From the NCBI GenBank assembly GCA_015178975.1, contig WHVD01000055.1, positions 310,001 through 374,000 on the forward strand: a DNA stretch of 64,000 nt, given 5' to 3'. Below the pieces are notes generated by a model. The model had not been told where the DNA came from. It did not search any database and was given only the letters and a program-made list of their open reading frames with translations. Positions within the stretch are counted from its first letter, which is position 1. Each line of letters starts with the position of its first letter. A program made the position numbers and the translations under genes. This document shows, in pieces, positions 35,697-47,711 of this stretch. The stretch is from Hysterangium stoloniferum (lineage: Eukaryota; Basidiomycota; Agaricomycetes; Hysterangiales; Hysterangiaceae).

Positions 35697-38600
35697 ATGG
35701 CCATGGACATCCTCCTTGCTGAAGCTGATATTCGAACTGCTTGTAGCAGAGTGGCAGAATCTGATGATTCCCCTCGGGAGGCTGATCTGCAGTCAGTTCC
35801 AGGTTTTCCCAACCGCAGCGAGTGAAGGGTATGCCCTCACTGCCACTTTCAAATAGATTCAGTGTTCTTTCAGTTGATGATGTATGTACAGTTAATACAT
35901 CTGGAGTTAAATCTCTACTGAGTGAGGACACTGAGAATCAAGTCATACCTGACCCACCCAAATCCTCTTCAGTCCACTCACACCGTCGGAGACCTGTTTG
36001 GGAGCATCGTCTTCCCAAATCTTTCATTATTGCCTCAACTGCAACTGCCAAATCATTGCACCTAAAAGTTGAGCTCCAAACAACTGATACTGGCCTCCTC
36101 CGATCAACTCGTGCATTGGTTGATTGTGGTGCCACTGGTCTATTCATTGATCAAGACTATGTGCATGAAAATGGGATTGCTACACGATCACTCATTTACC
36201 CGATCCGTGTATACAATGTTGATGGAATACCCAATGAAGCAGGTTCGATCACTGAGGTTGTTGAATTGGTCCTCCACTACAAGGATCACTCAGAGAAGGC
36301 ATTGTTTGCAGTCACCAAGCTTGGAAAGGAATCCCTTCTGCTTGGATATACCTGGCTAAGGGATCACAACCCTGAGATCAATTGGCAGACACAAGAAGTC
36401 AAGATGACCCGTTGCACCCCACATTGCAGGGAATGTAAAATCTCAACCCTTCGGGCACGTGAAGAGATCAGATGTTTACAAGCTTGCAGAGATGCCCCAG
36501 CCCCAGTCTTCACATCTGAGGAAATGGAAGAGCCAATTCCTGACTTGCTACCTGATCCATCTGAGGAGGGTGAAGACCAAACTGATGACTCAATGGAAGA
36601 TGGAGATCGATTATTTGTCACAGTGTTGCACCCAGAACTGACTCCAAGTCAGATTCGAGCATCTGCTACAGTATCTCAGTGATTAGCAGAGGCTAGTGCA
36701 AGGTTCAACACACCAAGTCCAAAAGGTTTTCGAAATATTGTCCCTGAGTACCTCCACTCCTTTGAAGACATGTTCTCCAAGGAGTCATTTGATTCACTAC
36801 CTGATCGAAAACCTTGGGACCATGCAATTGAACTAATTCCTGATGCAAAGTCAACCAACTGCAAGGTCTACCCCATGTCCCTCAATGAGCAAACAGAGCT
36901 AGATATCTTTCTTGCTGAAAACCTTGCAACTGGTCAGATACGCCCTTCCAAGTCACCCATGGCATCTCCTGTTTTCTTTATCAAGAAGAAGGATGGCTCC
37001 CTTCGACTTGTACAAGACTATCGCACACTGAATGCCCAAACCATAAAAAATCGATATCCACTCCCACTCATTTCAGAGCTGGTAAATCGATTAAAAGGAG
37101 CACGGTATTTCACAAAGCTTGATGTTAGATGGGGCTACAACAATGTTCGCATTAAGGATGGAGATGAGTGGAAGGCTGCTTTCCGAACAAATAGAGGGCT
37201 GTTTGAACCCTTGGTCATGTTTTTCGGTCTCACTAATAGTCCAGCAACCTTTCAGACTATGATGAACGACATCTTCCGGGATTTGATTGCTGAGGGAGTT
37301 GTCTGTGTCTACCTGGATGACATCCTCATCTTTACCAAGACACTTGAGGAACATCGGCGTGTCCTGTTACTGGTTCTTGAGCGTCTTCGTGAGTATAAGC
37401 TCTACCTCAAACCAGAGAAATGTGAGTTTGAAAAGACAAAGGTCGAATACCTTGGCCTAGTCATCTCTGAAAACCAAGCAGAGATTGACCCAATTAAGGT
37501 GTCAGGTGTGCGTGATTGGCCCACTCCTACCAGTCGGAAGGAGGTACAAGCCTTCCTTGGATTTACCAACTTCTACAGGCGATTCATAGCAGATTTCTCC
37601 CACCATGCGGGACCACTGTTTGACCTCACAAAAAAGGAAACAACTTGGAGGTGGACTGTGGCTGGGGACAATGATTTCCTTCTCCTCAAGGATCTGGTTA
37701 CAAATGCACCAATCCTGACAATGCCTGATGATTCAAAACCTTTTTGAGTTGAAGCTGACTCATCAGACTATGCCACTGGAGCAGTCCTCTCACAACAGCT
37801 GGATGATGGAAAGTGGCATCCTGTTGCCTTCTACTCAAAAAGCCTGTCAGCTGTTGAACGTAATTATGAGATCCATGACAAAGAAATGCTTGCAGTGATT
37901 CGTGCCTTTGATGAATGGAGACATTTCCTAGAGGGTGCACGACACTCAGTTGAGGTATGAACTGACCACAAAAACCTTGAGTACTTCATGTCTTCAAAAA
38001 AGCTAAATCGAAGACAGGCTAGATGGTCCCTGTTCCTGGCACATTTCGATTTCCAACTGCACCACCGGCCAGGACGCTCTATGGGCAAAACTGATGCGCT
38101 CTCTCGTCGGCCTGACCATGGTTCTGGTGAAGGTGACAACTTGGATATCACCCTACTTAAACCAGAGTTTTTTGCAATTCGAGCTATGGAGGGTGTGTCA
38201 ATACATGGGCCAGAACGTGAATTCCTCACTGCTATTCGCCAAGGAAATGAGAAGGGTGAGCAGGAGGAAACAGTGATCAAGGCAGTGAAGGAACTCCGAA
38301 AATCTGGTGGCCGATCTATCAGATTAATAGAATGGTCAGAAGAGGATGGACTGGTGTTGTATCGGGGTAAGATATATGTACCAACAGACCCAGAACTGAG
38401 GCGTAGGATTGTGGAACAGCACCATGACTCTCGGGTTGCTGGCCATGCAGGACGATGGAAAACTTTAGAGCTAGTGAGTCGCAATTTCTGGTGGCCAGGC
38501 ATGTCACGATACATAGGGCAGTATGTCAAGACATGTGACACATGTACGTGCACCAAGTTCCAGCGTCGGATGCCAATTGGTGAATTACACCCAAACACCA

Positions 38601-39822
38601 CACCAGAAGATCGATGGGATACAACCAGTGTTGACTTCATAGTGGATCTACCTGAATCCCAAGGGTATGATTCGGTCATGGTAATTGTAGATCTCATGAC
38701 AAAGTGTGGTCACTTCCTCCCCACACATAAGACCGTTGACTCTATTGGTGCAGCTCGGATCTTTTTCAAGGATGTATGGAAGCATCATGGACTTCCACAG
38801 CGAGTTATCTCAGATCGTGGATCACAGTTTGCAAGCCATTTCACTCGGGAACTATACCGACTCCTTGGGATTCAACCAGCCTATTCCACAGCATACCACC
38901 CTCAGACTGATGGGCAGACTGAACGAGTCAACCAAGAGCTTGAGACATATCTGAGGATATTTGTAAATCAGCGCCAATCAGACTGGGTTGACCTTCTCCC
39001 ACTTGCAGAATTCCAGTACAACAACCATATCCATGCATCTACACAACAGACACCATTCATGCTAGACTGTGGACATCATCCACAAATGGGCTTTGAACCA
39101 GACCTTCGGTCCAACAAGGTGGAATCAGCAAATGATTTTCGAGATCGGATGGCTGACACTCTTGAAGAGGCAAAAGCAGCACTGGCTAAAGCAAAGGATG
39201 AGATGACAAAATACTACAATCGTTGGAGAACCCCAGCACCAAGCTTCAAGACAGGAGACCAAGTTTTCCTGGATGCCAGCGATATTCAAATGGCCCAACC
39301 ATCAAAGAAACTGTCACACCTTCGACTAGGGCCATTCAAGGTACTTGAACAGGTCTCACCAATTGCCTATATGTTGGAACTGCCCAAGTCAATGAATAGA
39401 CTCCACCCAGTCTTTAATGTGGTGAAACTGACACCAAAATTTGAGGATCCAATCATTGGCCACCATTCTAAGCCACCACCAGATCCAATAGTAGTGGAAG
39501 GAGAGGTGGAGTATGAGGTTAAGAAGGTGTTGGATAGTAGATGGAGGTATGGGCGGATTGAATACCTCATAAAATGGCAAGGTTTTGGTGTGGAACATAA
39601 TAGTTGGGAACCAGGACATAGGGTATTTGCCCCTGCCTTGACAGTGGATTTCCACACACAACATCCAGAGGCAGTAACAATTCAAGGCCCTATTCAAGGA
39701 TCAAGGCAACCTCAGAACACCATAGCACGAGTAAACCAGATTCCAGGGTTTCGAGAGGTTAAGCCTGGACTTTATTGGCAGCAACAGTATGTCGGGACGC
39801 CATACCTTAAAAGGGGGGGTGA

Positions 39823-40123
39823 TGTCAGGGGACAACCTTAAGTTCCTCAAATTCACTTTTGACTTGTCAGAGTCTAGTCTCATAAGTCCAGGGTGAAGGT
39901 ACCTTGTTTTTATCACATTTTCAAACTCCGCTACACTTTAGTTAGTCACACGCTAGCCGAGGGTTCCTTAGACTTTTCTCTTCGGATTCCCTCTGCTAGG
40001 TAAGTAGTACTGCAATTTGTATGTATATAACTAGATAGATATAAACTAACTTCGGATTCCCTCTGCTAGTGCCCCAACTCTGTCTTAGTGCGAGTCAGTG
40101 CAGTCTAGAGAGTCGCCCTTACA
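39823..40123 (+). repeat. Gypsy-2 3' LTR
   Basis: 301 bp, preceded by a G-rich polypurine tract (aaaagggggggtga). Confidence 0.93.
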
Positions 40124-41025
40124 CACAGCCTCCTCCTCATCTTTCTTCCTCTGCCTCTCTGCCTCTTCCTCCATGGCCAAGGCCACCTGGTATTCCCTGT
40201 CAAGGGCTTCCTCCACCTCCCTCACCTCCTTTTCCGCCTCTTCACATTGTCGGCACTGTTCTTCTCACTGTGCCAGTATTTGGGCCACGCTGAGCAGCAC
40301 CTGATATGGAGTGCCCATGGAGGGCCTGGCGGTCAGCATGGGACATCTTGGCATTGGCTTGGGTCCCATTTTTGGCAAAGATGGGGGTAATAAAGAAGAA
40401 GAAATTTTCATTTTTTCAAATTTTTATATAGGCTCGTTGCGTCTGAACCTTACCTTCCAGATCACCTGACTCTTTGACACATATGTGTAACTGACATGAC
40501 TTTTGACACATGCACGTAGCCAACAAGAACCTTATCGAGGTCTAGAGCCTCTTTGGAACTTCAGCATAAAGGGAGGGTACTGTTATGACCGGAATTCCCA
40601 CTGGACTCTGGGCACTAACTTATACACACCCGCACCCTATATGCACCAATTGTCAGTTTACTGGAATACCTGCCGGACTCTGTATGTCAGACTTGTCTAC
40701 ATTCGACTTCATTACATTGTGTTTCAGTCACCGGAATACCTACCGGACTCCATCCCTGTCTATGTCCGACCTCATCCCATGCATCAGTCACTGGACCGCA
40801 CTCGGAAAACCCATCATCCCTCTAACTGAGCCCCATTCCCATTTTAGTCAAATGACCTGTCACGATTTGGACTCCGCTCCCACTCCATTTCCCGTTATGG
40901 TTTATGATTTGTCACGATTCGGACTCCACTCCATTCCGTCCCGTTCCTAACACCAAATTTGGTGTTTACTATTCTCATTTTATGTTTTGCTAGTTCTGTT
41001 TCATTATTACTGGATTTGGTATGTC

Positions 41026-43037
41026 TGTTATGTATTTTTAGTTTTTTTCCAATTTTTAAACAATTTCCCCTAACAAATTGTGAAAACAAATATTCAAATG
41101 TATTTATATTGCGACGATAAAATTGTACAATATTTGTTTGATTTATCCTGAATTTATACAATTTATTTTGTATTTTTATCTAATAAATTGAGCAAGTTAT
41201 TAAATTTCTACTTTTTATTCTTTTTTGATTAATATGTCGGCGACTCAGCGCTTATTCACAACGCGCGAGTAATCATGTGATATTCACAAACTCCGACACC
41301 GACAAAACGCGATGCGAAATAATGGTGCATAATCAAGGTAATATATATATTTATATTATTATAATAAAATATTATATTTATAATTAACAATAAATATAAT
41401 AATTATAATAATATAAAGCCGGCCACCTGTGTTTATTATACGGCGCGCGGGAAACTCCTCACAATGAGTGACAGCCGTCACAACAAGTGACAGTTGTCAC
41501 AAGGGCGCGGGAGGTCACAGAGGTGCAGGATGGTCACAGAGGCGCGCGACGGTCACACAGGTGTGCGACGGTCACACAGGCGCACGACGGTCACACAGGC
41601 GCGCGATGGTCACACAGGCGCGCGACGGTCACACAGGCGCGCGACTGTCACAACATGTGACAGTCACAAGACGTGAAGGATGTCATGCACGCGCACAGGC
41701 GCGAGAGCATTATATAATCATATATGCTACTACAGCAAAAACCGGAAATTCCCTGGAATATTCCAGTGGCTTCCAAAGGAATAGTAGATAGTAGATACTA
41801 ATAATAGATAGAATATTGTAGAATATTCTATAAGATTCCAGTAAGTTCTATTATGCCAAGAATATTCTATAGTGTCTTAGAAGTATGTAGTTAGAACCTT
41901 CCACAATGCTCTAGAAAATTCTAGAAAATTTTAAATGACATCATTCCTTCCAGAATGACATCATTCAATCTTCTAGAATCTTCTAAATGTCTCAGACCAA
42001 AATGTATATAAGGAGCTCAGCTCCAGCCTTGAATAAAAATCAATCATATCATCACATCAACCCACCACATCTGTGTGTGTCACTGCAGCAAGCAGGCTAC
42101 TCCACCCCTATCTGGGCAGTTGGACATCTAATTCCACCTCTATCGAAACCCTTGCCACCTCTATCAGAGTTGTTGGCCCAATCAGATCCCTTGTCACCTC
42201 AATCTGAGCTGTTGACTGATCTGCTGTTCCCCTGTCACCTCAATCTGAGTTGTTGACTTTTGTTCCCCCTTGCCACTTCTTAATTGAATAGTTGGCTATC
42301 TTTTATATATTATTTCCACTTCAGTTAGAGTTGTTGGTTATCAACTAATAATATATAAATAATCTCATACTATAGTCATCTCTTAATTGAGTACTGATTA
42401 TTAGTTTTCCTTACATTGTTATTTGTAGTTTAAGACTTCAGTCACCTCTAGTTGAGTAATTTGACTGTTTATTGCATTACAAATAATCCTTGTTCTATTG
42501 TTCATTCATTGTGAATCAGTAAAGCATATTCACATAAACAAATACTGAGAATATCCTTGCAAGATCCTAAGACTACATTAAGATCCTGATAAGTTAATAT
42601 CACAGTAGTCCTTGTAGGTTAGTGTAAATAAAGCATATATTAGCCAAATAGTGTTTTATTCTATATCTAATCTTTTGACCTGTTTATAAATATTTCTACT
42701 GTTTGATAAATAGTATAAAGTATATATAAACTAGCTAGTATTGAAGTTAAATCTAGCTTCGGAATCAGTAAATTGTTATTCTTATTTTAGTAGTTGTTAT
42801 CACAGAAAAAGAACAAGCTTGCAAAAGCAGCTCTCAAAACCTTCTTTGCGAAGTTGGGTGCATATATTCAAGTAAACTCTTGACTTCAGGGGTTCTAAGT
42901 CTATTTAGGCTGCCACTAATTAATATCAAATACTTAAATTATTTTACCTTGCAGTGAATTGAGTATTTGCACATTTTGATAGAGCATTGGACTCCTTTTT
43001 CAGAAAATAGTATTAAAGTAAGGCTAATACATCACAA
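41026..43037 (+). mobile_element. long solo LTR-like insertion, family V, 2012 bp
   Basis: Begins TGTTATGTATTTTTAG, ends ATACATCACA, with atgtc on both sides (41021-41025 and 43038-43042). A TATA-like gtatataaggagc lies near 42004, followed by aataaaaat. It has no coding frame of note. The length and promoter/poly(A) layout favour a very long solo LTR. A TRIM or LARD cannot be excluded. Confidence 0.75.
41534..41650. repeat. 19-bp tandem repeat (gacggtcacacaggcgcgc)
   Basis: Six near-perfect GC-rich copies upstream of the LTR promoter region, flanked by other GTGAC/GTCAC phrases. They may bind a factor or simply be a satellite. Confidence 0.85.
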
Positions 43038-43317
43038 TGTCATTCATTCCACAGTCTATTTAGTCTGGCAGATGTTGTACATACAATCCAGTCAGAAAAT
43101 CGGCTTAGATTCCCCCAGTAATCTAATACATTTTCCACTCTAAACTCCTACTTGAATTACACTGCTCACACTAGTCAGAGCCCACGGGCTCTGGCACATC
43201 TATCTCTCTTACCTATCTCAACTCACAACCTTTCGACCCACGACCTCCGACCTACAATTGCTCAACCCACGAACCCTGCCTGGACTCCCTGGGATTCCCG
43301 TCCGCCTGTCTGAAATT

Positions 43318-43366
43318 GGACAACACAATCTCATGAGGGTGCAGCCTATAAGCTGAAGCCAAGTCC
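43318..43366 (+). ncRNA. LTR stem motif, copy 5
   Basis: GGAC 43318-43321 pairs with GTCC 43363-43366. Inner AGC/GCT around ctataa, the same variant as copy 1 (both family I). Confidence 0.62.
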
Positions 43367-43559
43367 TACTGGATATTCTGCGGGTTTCTCCGGAGACCCA
43401 CCATGTACATACCCTAATATATAGTACTTGAATACCCTACAGGATTCAACTCTTTCTCTTCATCCATGATGACCATGGGTTCTGGCTCTAGACCTTTCCC
43501 ACCAAGAGTGATTGTAGCCCCTGTGTCAGGTCCAAATGGACCACTGAGCATACAAGAGC

Positions 43560-44225
43560 AAGCTCAAGGAGAAGAAGAAGGCCTGTGAGGAGGAGGAAGG
43601 GAGAGAGATAGAAGTGATAGTGGAGGTGGAGGTGGAGGAGCAGAGGTTGGCAGATGAGATGGCTGCTCACAGCATTTGGGAGGCTGAGCTTGCAAGAGAA
43701 AAGCAGAGGGAGGTGACTAGGATGCAAGAAGAGGAGGCAAGGAAAAAGTGGGAGGGTAAGGTGAGTTGGGAGTGTCATTGCACTCATGACCTCTCTGATG
43801 TCCTTTACAGCACAAGGCAACAACACTGTCAGATACCAATGGTGAAGAGGATGAAGAGGAAGAAGTGGTGGGGCCTTTGAGCCCTAAGGTATGTCCATGT
43901 TCTTAATTACTATTTTAGTTTTACTAATTTCGGTAACAGAAACAAAAATTGGCCCCCAGGGCTGGGCCTAAAAACAATCCCAAGTGCAATTGATGCACTG
44001 CCCAAGGTTGAGTCTGCCATCAATGGGCAAATGTTTGGGGCTGCACATGCAAAGAATGTGTGAGTCAGAAACTCAGGTGCATATTCCTGGGTACCAATGG
44101 AAACAGGTCATTTCTAGAGCATCAAGTGGATGCCATAGAAGAGAACAATTGCCTCCTGCACACTTTTCTTTGGGAGATGTGACAATATTGTCAAGAAAAA
44201 TTGAAGACCCAAGTACTAATCAGTA
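43560..44225 (+). pseudogene. second Cys-rich coiled-coil gene relic
   Basis: A Glu/Arg-rich coiled coil (EVEVEEQRLADEMAAHSIWE near 43620-43680) is followed near 43975-44090 by the Cys pattern C..CTAQG..CHQW, then GCTCKECVSQKLRC. This has the same spacing as the minus-strand gene at 33300. Two TGA codons sit where Trp is expected, so it is dead. The paired relics support a multicopy family. Function unknown. Confidence 0.45.
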
Positions 44226-44476
44226 AACAGCTGCAAATACTAGGCTTGGGGTTGGACAACCAAGCAAGCACAACAGTATATGTCGGAGAGTGAGTTGAAC
44301 AATACTTGGAGGCTGTGGGTTCCAAAGGTGTTGAAAACATTAAAGAGGCATTGGAGAACATTGGTGAAAAGGAGGTGTTGGAATCCAAGGAAGAGGGGGA
44401 AGTCATAGGGGGGACTTTAGGAGGATAACCCAAAACTTTAAAAGTTATTTATCCACTAAAGTATATATATTTATAT

Positions 44477-45695
44477 TGTTTATTGTAAAATTAATATTTA
44501 ATCAAATTCAGTTGATTAGGGGTCAAAATTTAGTCAAACAATCATCTGTAGATTATTCTTTTGGAATAAATTGCACAATGGGGATTGGTACCCCAGATAG
44601 TTCTGGTTAACTCTCTAAACCAACTAAATTTAAATTATATGAAATATATTTGAAAGTTTGCTTGTATACAAGAGAATACATCATAACCCAAGGATTAAGT
44701 TATAACCCAAATAATCTAGGGAGGATATCTGAAAACTATTAAGTATACCAAATTCTAATATACTCTAAAGGTCATTTAAACATCTGGGATGTGATTCAAA
44801 CATAATTTTGTTTTTAAAACTTTAAAAAAGTTTTGAACTCTCTTGTACATTACAAACTAAAGAATCTTTCTGGACACAAGTAGACAATAAAAAAAATTAG
44901 TAGTTTGAAACACTAATACTTTTAAAAAATAGATACTTTTAGATAGTCCATTCCATGCATATGTATATCATTGGCACCTCTAAATATATATGTATTACTT
45001 CGAAATGGATCTGTCAATCTGAACAGATTTCTACTTGATTCAACATACCCAGAATATATAGGGGGGTTTTACTTATTAAAGACAGCTGTGGTATGAAAAA
45101 TTTCCAATAATATTTTACATATTTTACATGGAAATAACTACATTACAACTTTTAAAAAACAAAGTACTAATAAAAGTATTAGTAGGCATCTGTGTAAGGG
45201 CGACTCTCTAGACCGCACTAACTCGCACTATGACTGAGTTGGGGTCCTAGCAGAGGAAATCCGAAGTGAGTTTATACCTATCTAATTACATACATGTAGA
45301 ATACAATATTACTTACCTAGCAGAGGAAATCCGAAGAGAAAAGTCTAAGGAATCCTCGGCTAGCGGGTGACTAACTAAAGGTGCAGCTGAGTTTGAAAAT
45401 GTGATAACAACAAGGTGCCCCTCTCAGTCTTTACTTATGAACTATATTAAGGAGAGTCAGAGAAAATGGAAAACTTAAGATTGTCCCCTGACAATCTGTA
45501 AAAGAAAGGAAATTATATACAATGGAATTTGTTAAATAACTATGGGTTGTATAAGATGTAATATGGAGAACTATTTCTGATGGTTGTTTTTTGATGATAT
45601 GTTTGTTTCAGAATAGATATCACTATTTAAAGATGGAATTTTGGAAAAATAAAACTTTTATTAGTAAATATTTGAGATTATAGTAATTATAAACA
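44477..45695 (-). repeat. Gypsy-1-type LTR, minus strand, with a Gypsy-2 solo LTR inside
   Basis: It is the reverse complement of the Gypsy-1 LTR: its TGTTTATAATTAC start lies at 45695 and its end near 44477. The polypurine tract aaggaggg is retained just outside 45695, so this is the 3' LTR of a second, truncated Gypsy-1 copy rather than a solo LTR. Confidence 0.75.
45193..45493 (-). mobile_element. solo LTR of Gypsy-2 family
   Basis: 301 bp, minus strand, bounded by atctg (45188-45192 and 45494-45498). The length equals the Gypsy-2 LTRs. It sits in the Gypsy-1-type LTR, so Gypsy-2 moved after Gypsy-1. Confidence 0.93.
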
Positions 45696-46259
45696 CCCTC
45701 CTTAATGAAGGTCTTGATTTGCAAATTGAAAAAATGTAATACCATAGTAGATGAATACAAAAGGTCACAAAAGGGTATTACACTTATACCTGGTCCCAGA
45801 GGAGGACTCATCCTAGGATTGAGAGTTCATTTTCACCAAGTGACATAGGACTTGTGGAATACAAAGGAGTAAAGCTTGGTTGGGTTGATACTCGTGTAAC
45901 TAAAAAGTCACCTCCCCTTGTCCCAATTCATAAAGTTAGTAAGAATTTAGAAGAAGTGAGTGATTTGAGAATATCTAGGTACAAGGTAGGATACTCAATT
46001 CTTAAAGAAAATTCAAAATATCAAGTCATATCAAAAGGTCAACTTTCATATATGTAGGGGAAAGAATTGTACTGTTATAGAAGTCTTAGGCAAAAATTCT
46101 GAAGTACTGAAGGTAAGGTGTGGAGAATCCTTACAAAATGTTGAAAAGATATGAAAGACAAGACCTATATTGAAACTGGTAAGATAATAATGAGACATGG
46201 AGGACAGAAAGATATACATATAAAATGAAAAAAGTTCAATCTGCTGCTTCTGTAGCAGA

Positions 46260-46571
46260 ATGGATCTCTTTGAGACCAATATCACTAACCTCAATGAACA
46301 ACATATAAAGAATATATGTGAGATAGTAGTCTTATCATTGTCACTAGATCTCAAAATGAAAAAGGTTCTTATAGCAGTTGTAGAACTTAATATCAAACTT
46401 GTCAAGAAAGGTTCTTCAAAACTTGATGAGGAATCTTGTGGTAGTGATGTTATATTCTTCCTTCTTAGTATTGGAAAAGATCTAGAACATAAGTTATTTT
46501 CCAAGGTAAATATAGATGATGAGGTAGTGGAGAAATTAGTTGAATATGTAAGAATAACTGAAAATCCCTAA
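46260..46571 (+). CDS. small open frame, unknown
   Basis: 103 codons, Leu/Lys-rich, compatible with a helical protein (LSLSLDLKMKKVLIAVVEL). No motif I recognise, and neighbours on both sides are mobile DNA. It may be a piece of an old element. The surrounding 45700-46670 holds nothing else I can name. Confidence 0.2.
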   Translation: MDLFETNITNLNEQHIKNICEIVVLSLSLDLKMKKVLIAVVELNIKLVKKGSSKLDEESCGSDVIFFLLSIGKDLEHKLFSKVNIDDEVVEKLVEYVRITENP

Positions 46572-46670
46572 AATATTACTACAGTATTTAAAACTATTTC
46601 CCATAAATCCTCTTTTTATAAGAAATTTCAACTAAACCTATTTCCCACAACCCCTCTTTTTAAAAGTAAT

Positions 46671-46805
46671 CCAAAAATCCTTTAAAATCCAATGATAAAA
46701 TTAAAAATCTGATGTGGTGATGTAGTAGTGACATAGGCTTAGGGGTCTACCCTAGACCCTATTCCATGTGGACATTTTCCATTGGATTTCAAAGGATTTT
46801 GAGTA
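46671..46805. repeat. ~130-bp foldback element
   Basis: aaaaatcctttaaaatccaatg (from 46674) is mirrored by cattggatttcaaaggatttt near 46780-46800. Short spacer, no coding. Probably a MITE or hairpin relic at the left end of the next Tc1 fragment. Confidence 0.6.
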
Positions 46806-46826
46806 TATTTCTCATGAAAATATTCA

Positions 46827-47691
46827 ATGGTGGGAAAGCTCATAGAGGTGCATGGGAGGATGGATGCTGAACCATACTGTGAAATTTTGGAGCTGGGAGT
46901 GGTGGAAAGTTTTGAAAAGTTGGAAATGGAGGAGGCCAACCATTACTTTCAGCAGGACAATGACCCTAAACATACATCTTGGCAGGCAACAAAATGGTTT
47001 GAGGACAAGGAAATTCAAGTACTATCCTGGCCTCCCCAATCCTCTGATCTTAACCCCATAGAACATCTTTGGGAACACCTCAAATGCCAACTCCAAAAAT
47101 ATATCACATCACCCAAGGGAGTACATGGATTGTGGGAGAGAGTGGTGGAGGAGTGGAATGCAATCCAATCAGAAGTCTGCCAAGATCTAATAGAAAGTAT
47201 TGTCACAACCATCACATGTCACATATTGTCACAAACATTCAAAGGTAACTTTTGACAATTCTTTGACCTATCAAATTCAACTCGACAAAACCGAACATTA
47301 TTTGACACCATTGAATCTCTTTCAACATGTCTCAATTCAACGTCATAAATGATTTCATTACTAGTTCATAGCATAGTCATAATGATACAGTGAAAAGCAT
47401 AAAAGGGCTATGAAAAGAGCGAGGGAAGTCAGTCAAAATATCTGTATATTAGTGATATTGGTAATCTATCTTGTCGTAACTTCCTTCGACAAATACTTCC
47501 GTGAGTTCTCGCGACTGGTAATAGCCTCTTACTTCATTGACAGGGCGAATATATACTTCGTCGAACGAGGCTTTCGAGTTCGACTAGTAGAATATTATTC
47601 GACTTTATCGAAGAATAATTGATTTGTGACAAGTATCCCTAGAAGGATCAGGGCAGTTATAAAGGAAAAAGGGGGGCATACAAAGTACTAG
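46827..47691 (+). pseudogene. Tc1/mariner transposase, C-terminal half, split by a solo LTR
   Basis: The frame carries FQQDNDPKHTSW (second catalytic Asp) near 46950, then SSDLNPIEHLWEHLK near 47040, and runs to LIESI at 47200. A 431-bp LTR (47201-47631) follows, after which the same protein continues PRRIRAVIKEKGGHTKY and ends at TAG 47689-47691. The N-terminal half and first catalytic Asp are missing. The copy before the LTR insertion had a clean C-terminus. Confidence 0.85.
47201..47631 (+). mobile_element. solo LTR, family VII (TGTCACAACC), 431 bp
   Basis: TGTCACAACC...GATTTGTGACA with the duplication agtat (47196-47200 and 47632-47636). Removing one duplication restores a continuous Tc1 reading frame, which fixes the boundaries to the base. 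Confidence 0.93.
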
Positions 47692-47711
47692 ATAGTAAAA
47701 TAATCATAGGT

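Larger units (their letters stand above)
33626..40123 (+). mobile_element. Gypsy-2: chromodomain Ty3/Gypsy element with intact ends
   Basis: 301-bp LTRs (33626-33926 and 39823-40123) have TGTCAGGGGAC...CTTACA ends and the duplication cacag (33621-33625 and 40124-40128). Parts: gag with a CCHC knuckle (about 34110-35090), protease (about 36110-36400), reverse transcriptase (YLDD near 37310), RNase H (about 37740-38120), integrase (about 38380-39200) and a chromodomain (about 39510-39640, with YLIKWQGFGVEHNSWEP). A family-II solo LTR sits inside gag (35134-35696). The LTRs differ at four sites, three of them at CpG, so it is young. It has a few breaks besides that insertion and looks inactive. 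Confidence 0.95.
33127..40369 (-). pseudogene. Cys-rich coiled-coil hypothetical gene, split by Gypsy-2
   Basis: The minus strand starts at ATG 40369 (MGPKPMPRCPMLTARPSMG). A coiled coil rich in Glu/Lys/Arg follows (about 40130-40250). After Gypsy-2 (33626-40123, duplication cacag) it continues VRVAVEKARVAVERAAVVMG. Two likely introns follow (GTTAGT...TTTTCAG near 33570, then GTAAGT...CAACAG near 33450). The last part has paired cysteines, CSGC and TEC, then GCYQCAHLKVRC near 33300. It ends at TAG 33127-33129. One in-frame TGA sits near 40266. The CxxC...GCxxC..K.RC layout recurs at 43975-44090. No function is known to me. It is probably a multicopy Agaricomycete-specific family. Confidence 0.55.
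40581..43421 (+). mobile_element. LTR, family I, split by a 2-kb LTR
   Basis: Starts TGTTATGACCGGAATTCC just after a polypurine-like aaagggagggtac, so it may be the 3' LTR of a lost element. It is interrupted at 41026 and resumes at 43043 (first duplicated bases at 43038). The end near 43421 (ccctaata) is decayed and no target duplication is visible. Confidence 0.7.

Noticed and set aside
44477-45695. Solo LTR of Gypsy-1
   Set aside because: The polypurine tract outside its start is conserved with Gypsy-1, and no duplication is present, so it is the end of a truncated element.
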